Shown here: positions 8,915 through 17,342 of the stretch, one piece after another
How the letters are laid out: each line of letters starts with the position of its first letter
How positions within the stretch are numbered: the stretch's first letter is position 1
Assembly (NCBI RefSeq): GCF_001294455.1
Contig: NZ_LIKT01000003.1
Coordinates: 124,001-188,000, forward strand
Origin: Phaeobacter sp. 11ANDIMAR09
Lineage (GTDB): Bacteria > Pseudomonadota > Alphaproteobacteria > Rhodobacterales > Rhodobacteraceae
Length of the DNA stretch: 64,000 nt
Direction of reading: 5' to 3'
The notes under the pieces: model-generated
What the model saw: the letters and a program-made list of their open reading frames with translations, nothing else
Told to the model about the DNA's origin: nothing
The model's database searches: none
Program-made: the position numbers and the translations under genes

Positions 8915-10090
8915 TCAGCCCTGCTCCAGGTCTGTGGCGGCCTGATCCAGGCGCAGGATGGCTTCGCCGATTTCCTCGTCGCTGAGGGTCAGAGGCGGCA
9001 GCAGCCGGATGACATTGTCTGCCGCAGGCACTGTGATCACTGCGTTGTCGTAGCCTGCCTGCACCACATCCATGTTTGCCGCTTTGCATTTCAGCCCCAG
9101 CATCAGCCCGGAGCCGCGCAGCTCCTCAAAGACCTCTGGATGAGAGGCAATCAGCCCTTCGAGCTTTTGCCGCATCAGACCGGCGCGACGGTTCACATCC
9201 GCGAGAAAACCCGGCGCCATTACCTCTTCGATCACCGCGCAGCCCACGGCGCAACCCAAGGGGTTGCCACCATAGGTGGAGCCATGGGTTCCTGCGGTCA
9301 TGCCCGAGGCGGCCTCTTCGGTCGCAAGCACGGCGCCCAGCGGGAAGCCGCCGCCAATGCCTTTGGCCACCATCATGATATCCGGCGTGATGTCGGCCCA
9401 TTCATGGGCAAAGAGCTTACCGGTCCGACCGACGCCGCATTGGACCTCATCTAGGATCAACAGGATCCCGGCCTCATCACAGATCTGGCGGAGCGCCTTG
9501 AGCTCGGCATCGGGCACCGGGCGAATGCCGCCTTCGCCCTGCACCGGCTCGATCAGAACCGCGGCGGTCTGATCGGTGATCGCATTGGTCAAACCGTCCA
9601 TATCGCCGAAGGTCAGATGCACAAAGCCGGGCAAAAGTGGGCCAAAGCCCTTGACCATCTTCTCCGTCCCGGCTGCGGCAATCCCGGCGGAGGACCGACC
9701 ATGGAAAGACCCATCAAAGGTGATGATCTCGACCCGCTCAGGCTGGCCCTTCTCGTAGAAAAATTTGCGCGCCATCTTGACGGCGAGCTCGCAGGCTTCG
9801 GTGCCGGAGTTGGTAAAAAACACTGTGTCGGCAAAGCTGTGATCAACCAGCAGATCCGCTAGCTTCTGCTGCTGCGGGATCTTGTAGAGATTGGAGACAT
9901 GCCAGAGGCTCTGCGCCTGGGTTGTCAAGACATCGACCAGCTTTGGATGGGCATGACCCAGGGCATTCACCGCAATGCCGGAACCGAGATCCAAAAATCG
10001 GCGTCCGTCCGCCTCGAACAGCCAGGAACCTTCGCCTTTTATGAACTCCAGCGGAGCACGGTTATAGGTGGGCAGAACGGACGGGATCAT
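8915..10090 (-). CDS. argD: acetylornithine aminotransferase
   Basis: PLP-dependent class III aminotransferase, 391 residues. It carries NSGTEA at 94-99 (phosphate binding), LDEVQCG around 213-219 with Asp214 contacting the pyridine nitrogen, and the PLP Schiff-base Lys243 in VAKGIGGGFP. Adjacent argF supports a role in arginine synthesis (N-acetylornithine/2-oxoglutarate); such enzymes often also serve as succinyldiaminopimelate aminotransferase. The start ATG is preceded by AAGGA seven bases upstream. It is the first gene of the argD-argF unit. Confidence 0.95.
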   Translation of the reverse strand: MIPSVLPTYNRAPLEFIKGEGSWLFEADGRRFLDLGSGIAVNALGHAHPKLVDVLTTQAQSLWHVSNLYKIPQQQKLADLLVDHSFADTVFFTNSGTEACELAVKMARKFFYEKGQPERVEIITFDGSFHGRSSAGIAAAGTEKMVKGFGPLLPGFVHLTFGDMDGLTNAITDQTAAVLIEPVQGEGGIRPVPDAELKALRQICDEAGILLILDEVQCGVGRTGKLFAHEWADITPDIMMVAKGIGGGFPLGAVLATEEAASGMTAGTHGSTYGGNPLGCAVGCAVIEEVMAPGFLADVNRRAGLMRQKLEGLIASHPEVFEELRGSGLMLGLKCKAANMDVVQAGYDNAVITVPAADNVIRLLPPLTLSDEEIGEAILRLDQAATDLEQG

Positions 10091-10435
10091 TGGATCATCC
10101 TTTTCGGAAAGTTAAGGCCAAAGCAGTGCATGAGCCGGGCCTGAGGGTCAACAATAAGAGAATGGGTTTGTGCCAATACGCCGCAAAAGCGGCGGGGCAA
10201 CAGATCAAAGGTGCCGAACTACGCCAATCGGCGTCGGCGTCGCAGCAAACAGGTATGAGGCGTGACTTTGATCATAGTTGGGTTCCATATCGGAGCATTT
10301 GGCGAAAAGAAACCCCTAATGGCGCCATAGACGGACATTTTGATCTTTGCCCACCGCCGGGCATCTCTGCTGTAAGGGGCATGACGGCGGCAATAGATCT
10401 TGCAAATGCGCAGCAACCAGCGCAGCTGTGGCCTT
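10091..10435. other. divergent intergenic region, argD / DMT exporter
   Basis: About 345 bp holding the argD promoter and that of the exporter. A small perfect hairpin CGCCGC-AAAA-GCGGCG lies at 10179-10194, reading into argD or marking its leader. No convincing ORF and no recognisable ArgR-type palindrome was seen. Confidence 0.4.
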
Positions 10436-11350
10436 ATGGAAATTTCAACCCCACAGAACCCGCCCCTAGCAGCAGCCCTGATCACCTTGGCCACGGTTTT
10501 CATTGCCGCCACAACGCTACTGGCCAAGGCGCTGGGGACCGAGACACTGGGGCCGGCCCTGAATCCGCTGCAGATCAGCCATGGACGGTTTTTGTTCGCC
10601 TTCCTGGCAATTTCCACCGCTGTTGCAGCCCTGCGGTTCCGGCTGCAACGCCCGCAGTGGCGGTTGCATATCGGGCGCACCAGCTGCGGCTGGCTGGGCA
10701 TCACGCTGATGTTTGCCTCCGTGGCCTATATCCCGCTGGCAGATGCCACGGCCATCGCTTTTCTAAATCCGGTGTTTGGCATGCTACTGGCCATCCCCCT
10801 GCTCAGCGAACGCGTCGGGCCCTGGCGCTGGGGAGCGGCTGGAATAGCACTGTTGGGCGCAATGATTCTGCTGCGTCCAACACCTGAGAGCTTTCAGCCC
10901 GCAGCCCTTTTGGCCCTGGGAGCTGCCGCGATCATGGGGCTGGAGCTGATCTTTATCAAAAAACTTGCCGGGCGCGAGCGCCCGCTGCAGGTGCTGTGGT
11001 TCAACAATGCCTTGGGCATGATCATCGCCAGCGCCGCCGTGCTGCCAGTCTGGCAGATGCCAACGGCTCTGCAATGGGGCGCCTTGGCAGGGCTCGGCAT
11101 CCTGATGGCCTGTGCTCAGGCCTGTTTCGTCAATGGGATGGCGCGCGCTGATGCTTCTTTTGTGGCGCCTTTCAGCTATGCAACGCTGATCTTTGCCACG
11201 CTCTATGATTTTCTTGGGTTTGGCGTGATCCCCGATTGGATCACCCTCGCCGGGGCAGGCGTAATCCTCACCGGAGCTGCAGTTCTGGCCTGGCGAGAGG
11301 GCCGGCAGACATCGTCGCCGCCCCGCACAACCGCGTCACTCAGGCCTTGA
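10436..11350 (+). CDS. EamA-type DMT transporter
   Basis: Drug/metabolite transporter superfamily permease with about ten transmembrane helices arranged as two EamA repeats, 304 residues from the ATG at 10436. The first repeat ends near LLGAMILLRP and the second near GAGVILTGAAVLAWREGR. Longer forms starting at an ATG at 10406 or a TTG at 10400 are possible, but the sequence before MEIST is not hydrophobic or conserved-looking. Substrate unknown; family members export amino acids or other small metabolites. The last 11 bases overlap the 3' end of the convergent ABC permease gene. Confidence 0.9.
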   Translation: MEISTPQNPPLAAALITLATVFIAATTLLAKALGTETLGPALNPLQISHGRFLFAFLAISTAVAALRFRLQRPQWRLHIGRTSCGWLGITLMFASVAYIPLADATAIAFLNPVFGMLLAIPLLSERVGPWRWGAAGIALLGAMILLRPTPESFQPAALLALGAAAIMGLELIFIKKLAGRERPLQVLWFNNALGMIIASAAVLPVWQMPTALQWGALAGLGILMACAQACFVNGMARADASFVAPFSYATLIFATLYDFLGFGVIPDWITLAGAGVILTGAAVLAWREGRQTSSPPRTTASLRP

Positions 11351-12143
11351 GCCGATAGCCGCTGCGCAGCATGGCCCAGGCCAGCAGGCAGATGGCAAAG
11401 CTGGACCCGGCGCAGATTGCCAGCCCAACGAGCGGAGCACCGTCAGAGGTGCCGATCATGCCAAAACGCAGCCCGTCGATCAGATAGAATACCGGGTTCA
11501 TTTGGGAAATGGCGCGCAACACAGGGGGCAGCGCATCAACCGAGTAGAAGGTGCCAGACAGAAACGCCAAAGGGGTGACGACAAAATTGGTAATCGCCGC
11601 CATCTGGTCAAATTTATTGGCAAAAATCCCGGCGACAATGCCCAAGCCACCCAGAAACAGCGCGCCCAGAACGATAAATGCCAGGGCAATCAGGGGATGG
11701 GCCGGAAAGATCTGCAGCACCAAGGCCAGCCCCAAGCCAATGCCACAGGCCACCAGGGTGCCCCGCACCACGGCACCGGCCAGATAGCCCAGCAGGATCT
11801 CAAGGCCAGAGAGGGGCGGCATCAAGGTATCAACGATATTGCCCTGCACCTTTGAGATCACCAGCGAGGAAGAGGTATTGGCAAAAGCATTCTGGATCAC
11901 CGTCATCATCATGATGCCAGGGGCCAAGAAATGCAGAAACGGTACCCCCATGACATCGCCCCGCTTGGGACCGATGGCCAGGTTGAAAATCAGCAAAAAC
12001 AGGGCTGCTGTTACCAGGGGTGCCAGCAATGTCTGGGTCCAAACCACCAGAAAGCGGGTGATTTCGCGCTGGGCCAGCGTCTGCAAACCCAGCCAGTTCA
12101 CCCGGCCAAACCGCCGCTCTCCCAGGGCAATCTCATAGCCCAT
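11340..12143 (-). CDS. ABC-2 type transporter permease
   Basis: Integral membrane subunit of an ABC-2 family exporter (YadH/NodJ-like), 267 residues with about six hydrophobic segments. The conserved APGIMMMTVIQNAFANTS and PLSGLEILLGYL regions and the late TNFVVTPLAFLSGTFYSVDALP segment are diagnostic. No ATPase gene is adjacent, so it is an orphan permease here. The start at 12143 was chosen because AAAGGA lies just upstream; in-frame ATGs at 12170 and 12203 would add 9 or 20 residues. It is not KpsM-like enough to be assigned to the kpsT module 4.5 kb away. Divergent from gcrA. Confidence 0.87.
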   Translation of the reverse strand: MGYEIALGERRFGRVNWLGLQTLAQREITRFLVVWTQTLLAPLVTAALFLLIFNLAIGPKRGDVMGVPFLHFLAPGIMMMTVIQNAFANTSSSLVISKVQGNIVDTLMPPLSGLEILLGYLAGAVVRGTLVACGIGLGLALVLQIFPAHPLIALAFIVLGALFLGGLGIVAGIFANKFDQMAAITNFVVTPLAFLSGTFYSVDALPPVLRAISQMNPVFYLIDGLRFGMIGTSDGAPLVGLAICAGSSFAICLLAWAMLRSGYRLKA

Positions 12144-12331
12144 TTGATCCTTTACACCCTGCTCCGGCATGGTTTCCCCATATTTGTTGTGCTTTCCCTG
12201 CATAGCGCTTGGGTTCTGCGGCGCAAGGTCTCTTGTAACTCGCAGCCCTTTGACTAAGATAGGGGACTGAATACGGAACTCGATGGCGGCCGCAGGATTC
12301 TGGGGCCGCTATTAGCTTGGAAAGGCAACAG

Positions 12332-12922
12332 ATGTCCTGGACAGACGATCGCGTCGAATTGCTCAAGAAGATGTGGGGCGAAGGTCAGTCGGCCAGCCAG
12401 ATCGCAAAAGAACTGGGTGGGGTGACCCGCAATGCTGTGATTGGCAAGGTGCATCGCCTCGGCCTATCCAATCGCGCCACCACGGGTGCCAAGGCTGCAG
12501 CCGAGCCAAAAGAAAAGCCTGCGGCAGCGGCCAAACCAGCGCCAAAGCCCAAACCGCAGCCCAAAACCGAGCCCGCGCGCCCGGTGACACCAGCGCCTGC
12601 GGCAACGCCTGCTTCGGACGCGCGCCCCATGGTGCCAGCGCGCAAGCAGATCATTCCCGCCGGCCAGCCGCTGCCTCCGCAGCCTTCGGCCAATGAAATC
12701 AGCCCCGAGGCCTTGGCAAAGGTTAATGAGGTCGAAAAGAAGGCCAAGAAGCTTTCCCTCATGGAGCTGACAGAACGCACCTGCAAATGGCCCGTGGGCG
12801 ACCCCGCCACCGAAGACTTCTGGTTCTGTGGTTTGCCAGTGCAGCAGGGCAAGCCCTATTGCGAGGCCCATGTCGGCGTGGCCTTCCAGCCAATGAGCGC
12901 CCGTCGCGATCGCAAAAGGTAG
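12332..12922 (+). CDS. gcrA: GcrA cell-cycle regulator
   Basis: Alphaproteobacterial master regulator that binds sigma-70 RNA polymerase and methylated GANTC promoters (established in Caulobacter). 196 residues. The N terminus MSWTDDRVELLKKMWGEG and the HTH segment (SQIAKELGGVTRNAVIGKVHRLGL) are diagnostic; a long Ala/Pro/Lys linker follows, then the C-terminal Cys-containing polymerase-binding region (CKWPVGDP..FWFCG). The start ATG at 12332 is preceded by GGAAAGG. One GANTC site (GATTC, 12296-12300) lies 32 bp before the start, so CcrM-dependent control is possible. A strong terminator follows. Confidence 0.96.
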   Translation: MSWTDDRVELLKKMWGEGQSASQIAKELGGVTRNAVIGKVHRLGLSNRATTGAKAAAEPKEKPAAAAKPAPKPKPQPKTEPARPVTPAPAATPASDARPMVPARKQIIPAGQPLPPQPSANEISPEALAKVNEVEKKAKKLSLMELTERTCKWPVGDPATEDFWFCGLPVQQGKPYCEAHVGVAFQPMSARRDRKR

Positions 12923-12946
12923 TTTTACCACACCGAGTTCATAATA

Positions 12947-12982
12947 AAGCCCCGCGCCATCCTGGCTGCGGGGCTTTTCTTT
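12947..12982 (+). terminator. intrinsic terminator of gcrA
   Basis: Stem AAGCCCCGC / GCGGGGCTT (12947-12955 with 12968-12976), 12-nt loop, followed by TTCTTTT. It lies 25 bp after the gcrA stop. Confidence 0.88.
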
Positions 12983-13049
12983 TGTGGGGTAAGTCACCCT
13001 GTAGCACATCCCGCCTGCAAGGTCCTTGCGAACGGAATGCTATCCAGTA

Positions 13050-13565
13050 TCAGCTCTCCGGAGCCGAGGATGTAAAGTTGGGAATAGTATTGCCCGATGC
13101 ATCCTTGGGCTCGATCCCCGGCCAATTGCCTTCGGCAAGGTTGATGTTTCCGGGAATATCCTCTTCCCAAAAGCCCACAACGTTTTTGGTGATATTCAGA
13201 TATAGCCGATCATCCACAATCCGCCAGAGATTGGGGTTGCCCGGAACCTTGCCGCCTTTGGAAACACCATAGGCGCAGTGTCCATCGTATTGCGGCGCAA
13301 AATGCGCGGGGTTCTCTAGAAACTTTGCCCGGTTTTCTTCGCTGGCAAAGGCAAATTTGGCACCATTGAACTCAGCCGTGATATCGGCCCGCCCAGGAAC
13401 CCCAGCGGGCTGTTGCTGGCCAACACCCACCTGCTCCAGGCTGCGATAGGCTACCACATCGTAACCCGACACCGCAAAACCGGTTTCGTCAACAAACTGG
13501 GGGCCGGCAAAGGCTGGCAGGCCAAAACTGATGGCCGCAAGGGCGGCAAATGCAAATCGCTTCAT
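13050..13565 (-). CDS. secreted YHS domain-containing protein
   Basis: 171-residue exported protein. A signal peptide is clear (MKRFAFAALAAISFGLPAFA, cleavage before GPQ). The mature part carries a YHS-type fold: GYDVVAYRSL, a segment of the form FxGAKFxFASEENRAKF, and the HCAYGVSKGGKVPGNP element. YHS proteins are thought to bind metal or act near redox enzymes; no function is assigned. The start at 13565 was chosen because it begins the signal peptide; the frame is open 20 codons further without protein-like sequence. Monocistronic, convergent with gcrA. Confidence 0.9.
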   Translation of the reverse strand: MKRFAFAALAAISFGLPAFAGPQFVDETGFAVSGYDVVAYRSLEQVGVGQQQPAGVPGRADITAEFNGAKFAFASEENRAKFLENPAHFAPQYDGHCAYGVSKGGKVPGNPNLWRIVDDRLYLNITKNVVGFWEEDIPGNINLAEGNWPGIEPKDASGNTIPNFTSSAPES

Positions 13566-13847
13566 TGGTGTCAATCTCCTCAGGTGGATCAGCAGCCCCG
13601 CAGGCGCTGTGGCCGTTGGGCGCATGTGAATTGAAAGCCAGACTAGCCAGTTCCTCGCAGCCTTGAAACGGGGCTCACGTGACTGTGTTTGACGGCAGGT
13701 TTTCCGTGAACACGCAAAAAGTTGAAGAGATCATACCTTCCAGTCATTGGAATTTTCAACAAAGCTCCTATTCTCAAAGAATACGGCGTTTGACCCTCCG
13801 GTTCAGCGCGCATCTCACACCACTAGCAATAGACAGGGCTCCTTCAG

Positions 13848-14729
13848 ATGAGTGAAACAACCTACACCCCGCCAAAGGTTTGGACCTGGGAAACGGAAAG
13901 CGGAGGGCGCTTCGCTTCGATCAACCGCCCCATTGCCGGGGCAACCCATGACAAAGAGCTTCCAGTGGGCAAGCATCCGTTTCAACTCTACTCTCTGGCC
14001 ACTCCCAATGGTGTCAAAGTCACTGTGATGTTGGAAGAGCTGCTGGCACTGGGACACACTGGCGCCGAATATGACGCTTGGCTGATCAATATCGGCGAAG
14101 GCGATCAATTTGGGTCCGGCTTTGTGGAGATCAATCCCAACTCAAAAATCCCCGCCCTGCATGACCTGAGCGGCGAGGCACCTTTGCGGATCTTTGAATC
14201 CGGCTCCATCCTGGTGCATCTGGCAGAAAAATTTGACGCCCTGCTGCCCAAGGAGGGGCGCGCCCGCACCGAGGTGATGAACTGGCTTTTTTGGCAGATG
14301 GGCAGTGCGCCATACCTGGGGGGAGGGTTTGGCCATTTCTACGCCTATGCACCGGAAAAATGGCAATACCCCATTGATCGTTTTTCCATGGAGGCCAAGC
14401 GTCAATTGGATGTGCTGGACAAACAGTTGGCTGAGAACAAATTTATTGCTGGAGACGAGTACAGTATCGCGGATATCGCAATTTGGCCCTGGTACGGCCA
14501 GCTGGTGCTGGGTCGTTTGTATGAAGCCGCTGAATTCCTAGATGTAGAAAGCTACACCCATGTTATGCGCTGGGCTAAAGAGGTAGATGCCCGCCCCGCG
14601 GTCAGCCGCGGTCGCATGGTAAACCGGGCCTTTGGTGCCCTGCACAGCCAACTGCGCGAACGTCATGATGCCGGTGATTTTGACACCCGCACCCAAGACA
14701 AACTGGAACCCGCCGAAGACGCCAACTAA
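13848..14729 (+). CDS. yghU: glutathione-dependent disulfide-bond oxidoreductase YghU
   Basis: Nu-class glutathione transferase homologue, 293 residues. The N-terminal extension (YTPPKVWTWE..GGRFASINRPIAG) followed by the thioredoxin-like half (LYSLATPNGVKVTVMLEELL; NPNSKIPAL; ESGSILVHLAEKF) is distinctive of E. coli YghU, which reduces 2-hydroxyethyl disulfide and peroxides using two bound GSH. The C-terminal all-helical GST domain is complete. Single gene, divergent from the YHS gene, convergent with the SseB-like gene; the intergenic repeat lies behind it. Confidence 0.95.
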   Translation: MSETTYTPPKVWTWETESGGRFASINRPIAGATHDKELPVGKHPFQLYSLATPNGVKVTVMLEELLALGHTGAEYDAWLINIGEGDQFGSGFVEINPNSKIPALHDLSGEAPLRIFESGSILVHLAEKFDALLPKEGRARTEVMNWLFWQMGSAPYLGGGFGHFYAYAPEKWQYPIDRFSMEAKRQLDVLDKQLAENKFIAGDEYSIADIAIWPWYGQLVLGRLYEAAEFLDVESYTHVMRWAKEVDARPAVSRGRMVNRAFGALHSQLRERHDAGDFDTRTQDKLEPAEDAN

Positions 14730-14780
14730 AACGGGAACAACTCAGGCCTGCGTCGACGGCGCAGGCTGCCGGTCTCGCCT

Positions 14781-14919
14781 TGGGGGCTTTGCCCCCTCGC
14801 GCCACAGGCGCTCACCCCCAGGATACTTGGGGCCAAATGAAAGACGAAACACTTGGCCCCCAATTCATTTGGCCCAAAATATCCCGGGGGAGTCGCCTGT
14901 GGCGACGGGGGCAGAGCCC
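14781..14919. repeat. GC-rich intergenic repeat, two full units in inverted orientation
   Basis: Unit one: GGGGGCTTTGCCCCC, CGCGCC..GGCGC, ACCCCCAGGATACTT, GGCCAAATGAAA. Unit two is its mirror copy (TTCATTTGGCCC, AAAATATCCCGGGGG, a CGCC..GGCG hairpin, then GGGGGCAGAGCCC). It lies exactly between the convergent stops of yghU and the SseB-like gene, as expected for a bidirectional terminator-like element. Confidence 0.82.
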
Positions 14920-14921
14920 AC

Positions 14922-15728
14922 CTACTTCAGGATCGGCGGTGCATCCGGGTCACCACCTGGGATCTTTGGCTGATAGATTTTAGGCTCTTCCGGCTCAGGC
15001 AGATCAAAGCGCAAACCCACCCGAGCCATTGCAGCCGCCACCGGATCGGAGGCCGCAAAAAAACCGACATCCAAGGCCCCAGCCTCAATCCCAGAAAAGG
15101 TGAGAGCTTCGTGTACGGCTTGGGCCAGAGCAGCTTCGGCCTCTGGCAGGGCCGCAACAAATCCCAGCATATGCCCCTGCCCCCCTCCTTGGTAGCGCAG
15201 GGACACCAGATAGGCAGAACGGGCCAGCCCTCCGGCGGTGGCGAGTTTCGTATCCAGAGCGGTCAGCAACACTTCAGGCAGGCCAACAGGTGGCAACAAT
15301 TCCTCGATCGCGGCGTTGACCTGGTCTGGTCCGTTTTGCAGGGTTTCATGCAACCACTCCACCGCTTCTGCCGCCAAGAGCATCGAAGAGGGGGCCACTT
15401 CCAAATTGACCCCCAGGCCAATGTCCTGACCTGACAACATTTCAACCACACCGCGCCCGGCAAGCGCAGCATAGGGCACCGCACCACCTGCAAACTGGGC
15501 CAACCGGTCTTCGCGGTCAAACACCAGGACAAATCGCCCGTCAGGCGTCTCAAACAGCTCTGGCGAGATCCGCTCCCCCTCCGGCTCTTTGCTCAGCATC
15601 AAGAACAGCTCGCTGTCGGCCAGACGCTCGTAAAACCGCAACCGCGCCACACCATCCTCGGGAGAGGCCTGCATCTGTCCATAGGCTTGATCCAGAGCCG
15701 TTGCATCGTCTTGGGGTGTTTCAGTCAT
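14922..15728 (-). CDS. SseB family protein
   Basis: 268-residue cytoplasmic protein with an SseB N-terminal-type domain (LDQAYGQMQASPED near the start, later a segment ISPELFETPDGRFVLVFDREDRLAQFAG). The C-terminal part resembles the SseB C-terminal region. SseB-like proteins in enterics influence sulfurtransferase/rhodanese function, but the role in alphaproteobacteria is unknown. Its ATG overlaps the stop of the upstream uracil-DNA glycosylase gene (ATGA, 15725-15728), so the two are co-translated. Confidence 0.85.
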   Translation of the reverse strand: MTETPQDDATALDQAYGQMQASPEDGVARLRFYERLADSELFLMLSKEPEGERISPELFETPDGRFVLVFDREDRLAQFAGGAVPYAALAGRGVVEMLSGQDIGLGVNLEVAPSSMLLAAEAVEWLHETLQNGPDQVNAAIEELLPPVGLPEVLLTALDTKLATAGGLARSAYLVSLRYQGGGQGHMLGFVAALPEAEAALAQAVHEALTFSGIEAGALDVGFFAASDPVAAAMARVGLRFDLPEPEEPKIYQPKIPGGDPDAPPILK

Positions 15729-16336
15729 GTCATCAGCTCCTTTACCCGCTCACGCAACACCGGCAAGAGCTCGGCTTCGAACCAGGGGTTTCGTTTCAAC
15801 CACCCGGTATTGCGCCAAGAGGGATGAGGCAAGGGGAAGACGCGCGGCGCATGGTCTCGCCAGCCCGCCACGCGTTGGCCAACCGGAGCCTTGCCCCCTA
15901 AATGAAAAGCCTGGGCGGGCGCGCCAATCGCCAAAGTCAGTTCAATATTTGGCAGGCTTTGCATCACCTGTTGACGCCAGATCCTAGCACAGATCGGCGG
16001 CGGTGGCAGGTCGGATTTTTGAGCGTTATACCCCGGAAAACAAAACCCCATTGGCACAATGGCCACCCTGTTGCGGTCATAAAATTCAGGTTCCTCCAGC
16101 CCGAGCCAACTGCGCAGCCGGTCCCCCGAGGGGTCCGTGAAGGGCTTGCCACTTTCATGGACGCGCAGCCCAGGTGCCTGCCCGGCAATCAAAATGCGCG
16201 CGGGTTCGGCGAACCAGGCAACAGGACGCGGTTGATGGGCCGTATGGGTTGCTGCAAAACGCTCTGAACAGATTCTGCAGGCTCTGATTTCTTCGCTTAG
16301 GCTGTCAGCCTGCATGGTGCGCTCTCTTTCAGTCAT
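15725..16336 (-). CDS. uracil-DNA glycosylase family protein, probable Fe-S type
   Basis: 203-residue base-excision enzyme of the UDG superfamily. Motif 1 is GQAPG at 52-56 followed by SGKPFxDPSGDRLRxWLG, and motif 2 is HPSW at 171-174. Cysteines at 20, 23, 99 and 116 (C-x2-C ... C-x16-C) have the spacing of [4Fe-4S] family 4-type enzymes. The start at 16336 has a G-rich Shine-Dalgarno (AAGGGGGGG) about seven bases upstream; an in-frame start nine codons earlier is less likely. It is upstream in a two-gene unit with the SseB-like gene. The exact substrate (uracil or another lesion) is not provable here. Confidence 0.87.
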   Translation of the reverse strand: MTERERTMQADSLSEEIRACRICSERFAATHTAHQPRPVAWFAEPARILIAGQAPGLRVHESGKPFTDPSGDRLRSWLGLEEPEFYDRNRVAIVPMGFCFPGYNAQKSDLPPPPICARIWRQQVMQSLPNIELTLAIGAPAQAFHLGGKAPVGQRVAGWRDHAPRVFPLPHPSWRNTGWLKRNPWFEAELLPVLRERVKELMT

Positions 16337-16682
16337 CTCCCACCCCCCCTTCTCCGCTGTCAACCGCCCCTGGCCTGAGGGTATATGGTACCCGGTTTCA
16401 GGCCTTCGGCACGAGAACTATTGTTTCCACAATAGAAACGGTTAGAAAGTAGTCGGCCTGATTGCCCCCTGCCCAGTTGCTGCAGGATCATGCCACAATG
16501 GTTAATCAATCCTTGAAGATTTATGACACAATTCGACATAATAAAGCCCAAATCGAAGCCCATACCCTTAACAATCTTGGGATATTCCTGAAACAGGGCA
16601 GATCCAGCAGCCCCGTCGGCTGTCCTATCAGGGTCCCCGCCACCGGCCCATTGGGTCAACAGTTGAAACACCGGAACAAGCA
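16337..16682. promoter_or_regulatory. promoter region of the polysaccharide export operon, with palindrome
   Basis: About 345 bp without a gene, between the divergent UDG and kpsT genes. A perfect inverted repeat CTATTGT-TTCC-ACAATAG lies at 16418-16435; overlapping it is GTTTC-CACAATA-GAAAC. A candidate promoter toward kpsT is TTGAAG (16513-16518), 18 nt, CATAAT (16537-16542), leaving a leader of about 130 nt. Both are pattern matches only. Confidence 0.45.
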
Positions 16683-17342
16683 ATGCTTGAGTTTGAAAAT
16701 GTCAGCAAGTCCTTCTGGACCGGAACCCAGCGCAAGGTCATTCTTGACCGTGTGTCCTTTCGGGTTGAGCTGGGCAAATCTCTTGGCATTCTGGCACCAA
16801 ACGGCACCGGTAAGACCACCCTCATCAATATGATGGCGGGGTTGGAAAAACCAGACGAGGGTGAAATTCGCCGCGGGTGCAAGATTTCCTTCCCGCTTGG
16901 CTTTATGGGCGGCGTGGTCAGCCGGCTGTCGGCGCTGGCCAATGCCCGCTACATCGCCAATCTCTACGGATTGGACCCCGATTACGTCGAAGCCTATTGC
17001 CGCTGGTTGTGTGGCCTTGGCGAGTATTTCGACCAACCGCTTGGCACCTATTCTGCGGGCATGCGCTCGCGCTTCAGCTTCTCGCTGATGCTGGCCTTGG
17101 ATTTTGATGTCTACCTCATTGATGAGGGCATGCCGAGCACCACGGATGTGGAGTTCAACAAGAAGGCTGGCGCCATCCTGCAGGAGCGCCTGCAGACCAC
17201 AACCATCATCATCGTCTCCCACCAGGCCAAGACCCTGGAAAAATTTGCCCGCTCAGCCGCAGTGCTGCTGGATGGGCAACTCAATATGTTTGAAACCTTG
17301 GAAGAAGCGAAACAGCTCTATGACTATGAAACCCAAGGCTAA
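16683..17342 (+). CDS. kpsT: polysaccharide export ABC transporter ATPase (KpsT-like)
   Basis: ATP-binding subunit of a group 2 capsule-type exporter, 219 residues. Walker A APNGTGKTT has Lys44, the signature SAGMR is at 124-128, Walker B VYLIDEG has Asp147-Glu148, and the switch His is His180. The short length and the YSAGMRSRFSFSLMLALDFDVYL stretch, characteristic of KpsT/CtrD-type ATPases, support the family. The downstream kpsE-like gene starts inside its last codons, so they are coupled, and kdsA and a phosphohexomutase follow. The partner permease (KpsM) is not adjacent and must be elsewhere. Confidence 0.92.
   Translation: MLEFENVSKSFWTGTQRKVILDRVSFRVELGKSLGILAPNGTGKTTLINMMAGLEKPDEGEIRRGCKISFPLGFMGGVVSRLSALANARYIANLYGLDPDYVEAYCRWLCGLGEYFDQPLGTYSAGMRSRFSFSLMLALDFDVYLIDEGMPSTTDVEFNKKAGAILQERLQTTTIIIVSHQAKTLEKFARSAAVLLDGQLNMFETLEEAKQLYDYETQG

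Noticed and set aside
11340-12143. ABC-2 permease as the missing KpsM partner of kpsT
   Set aside because: Sequence is of the YadH/NodJ-like kind, the gene is on the other strand and separated by gcrA and other unrelated genes.
17104-17319. N-terminal extension of the KpsE-like protein
   Set aside because: Ser/Arg/Pro-rich shadow of the kpsT frame; the family start lies at 17320.
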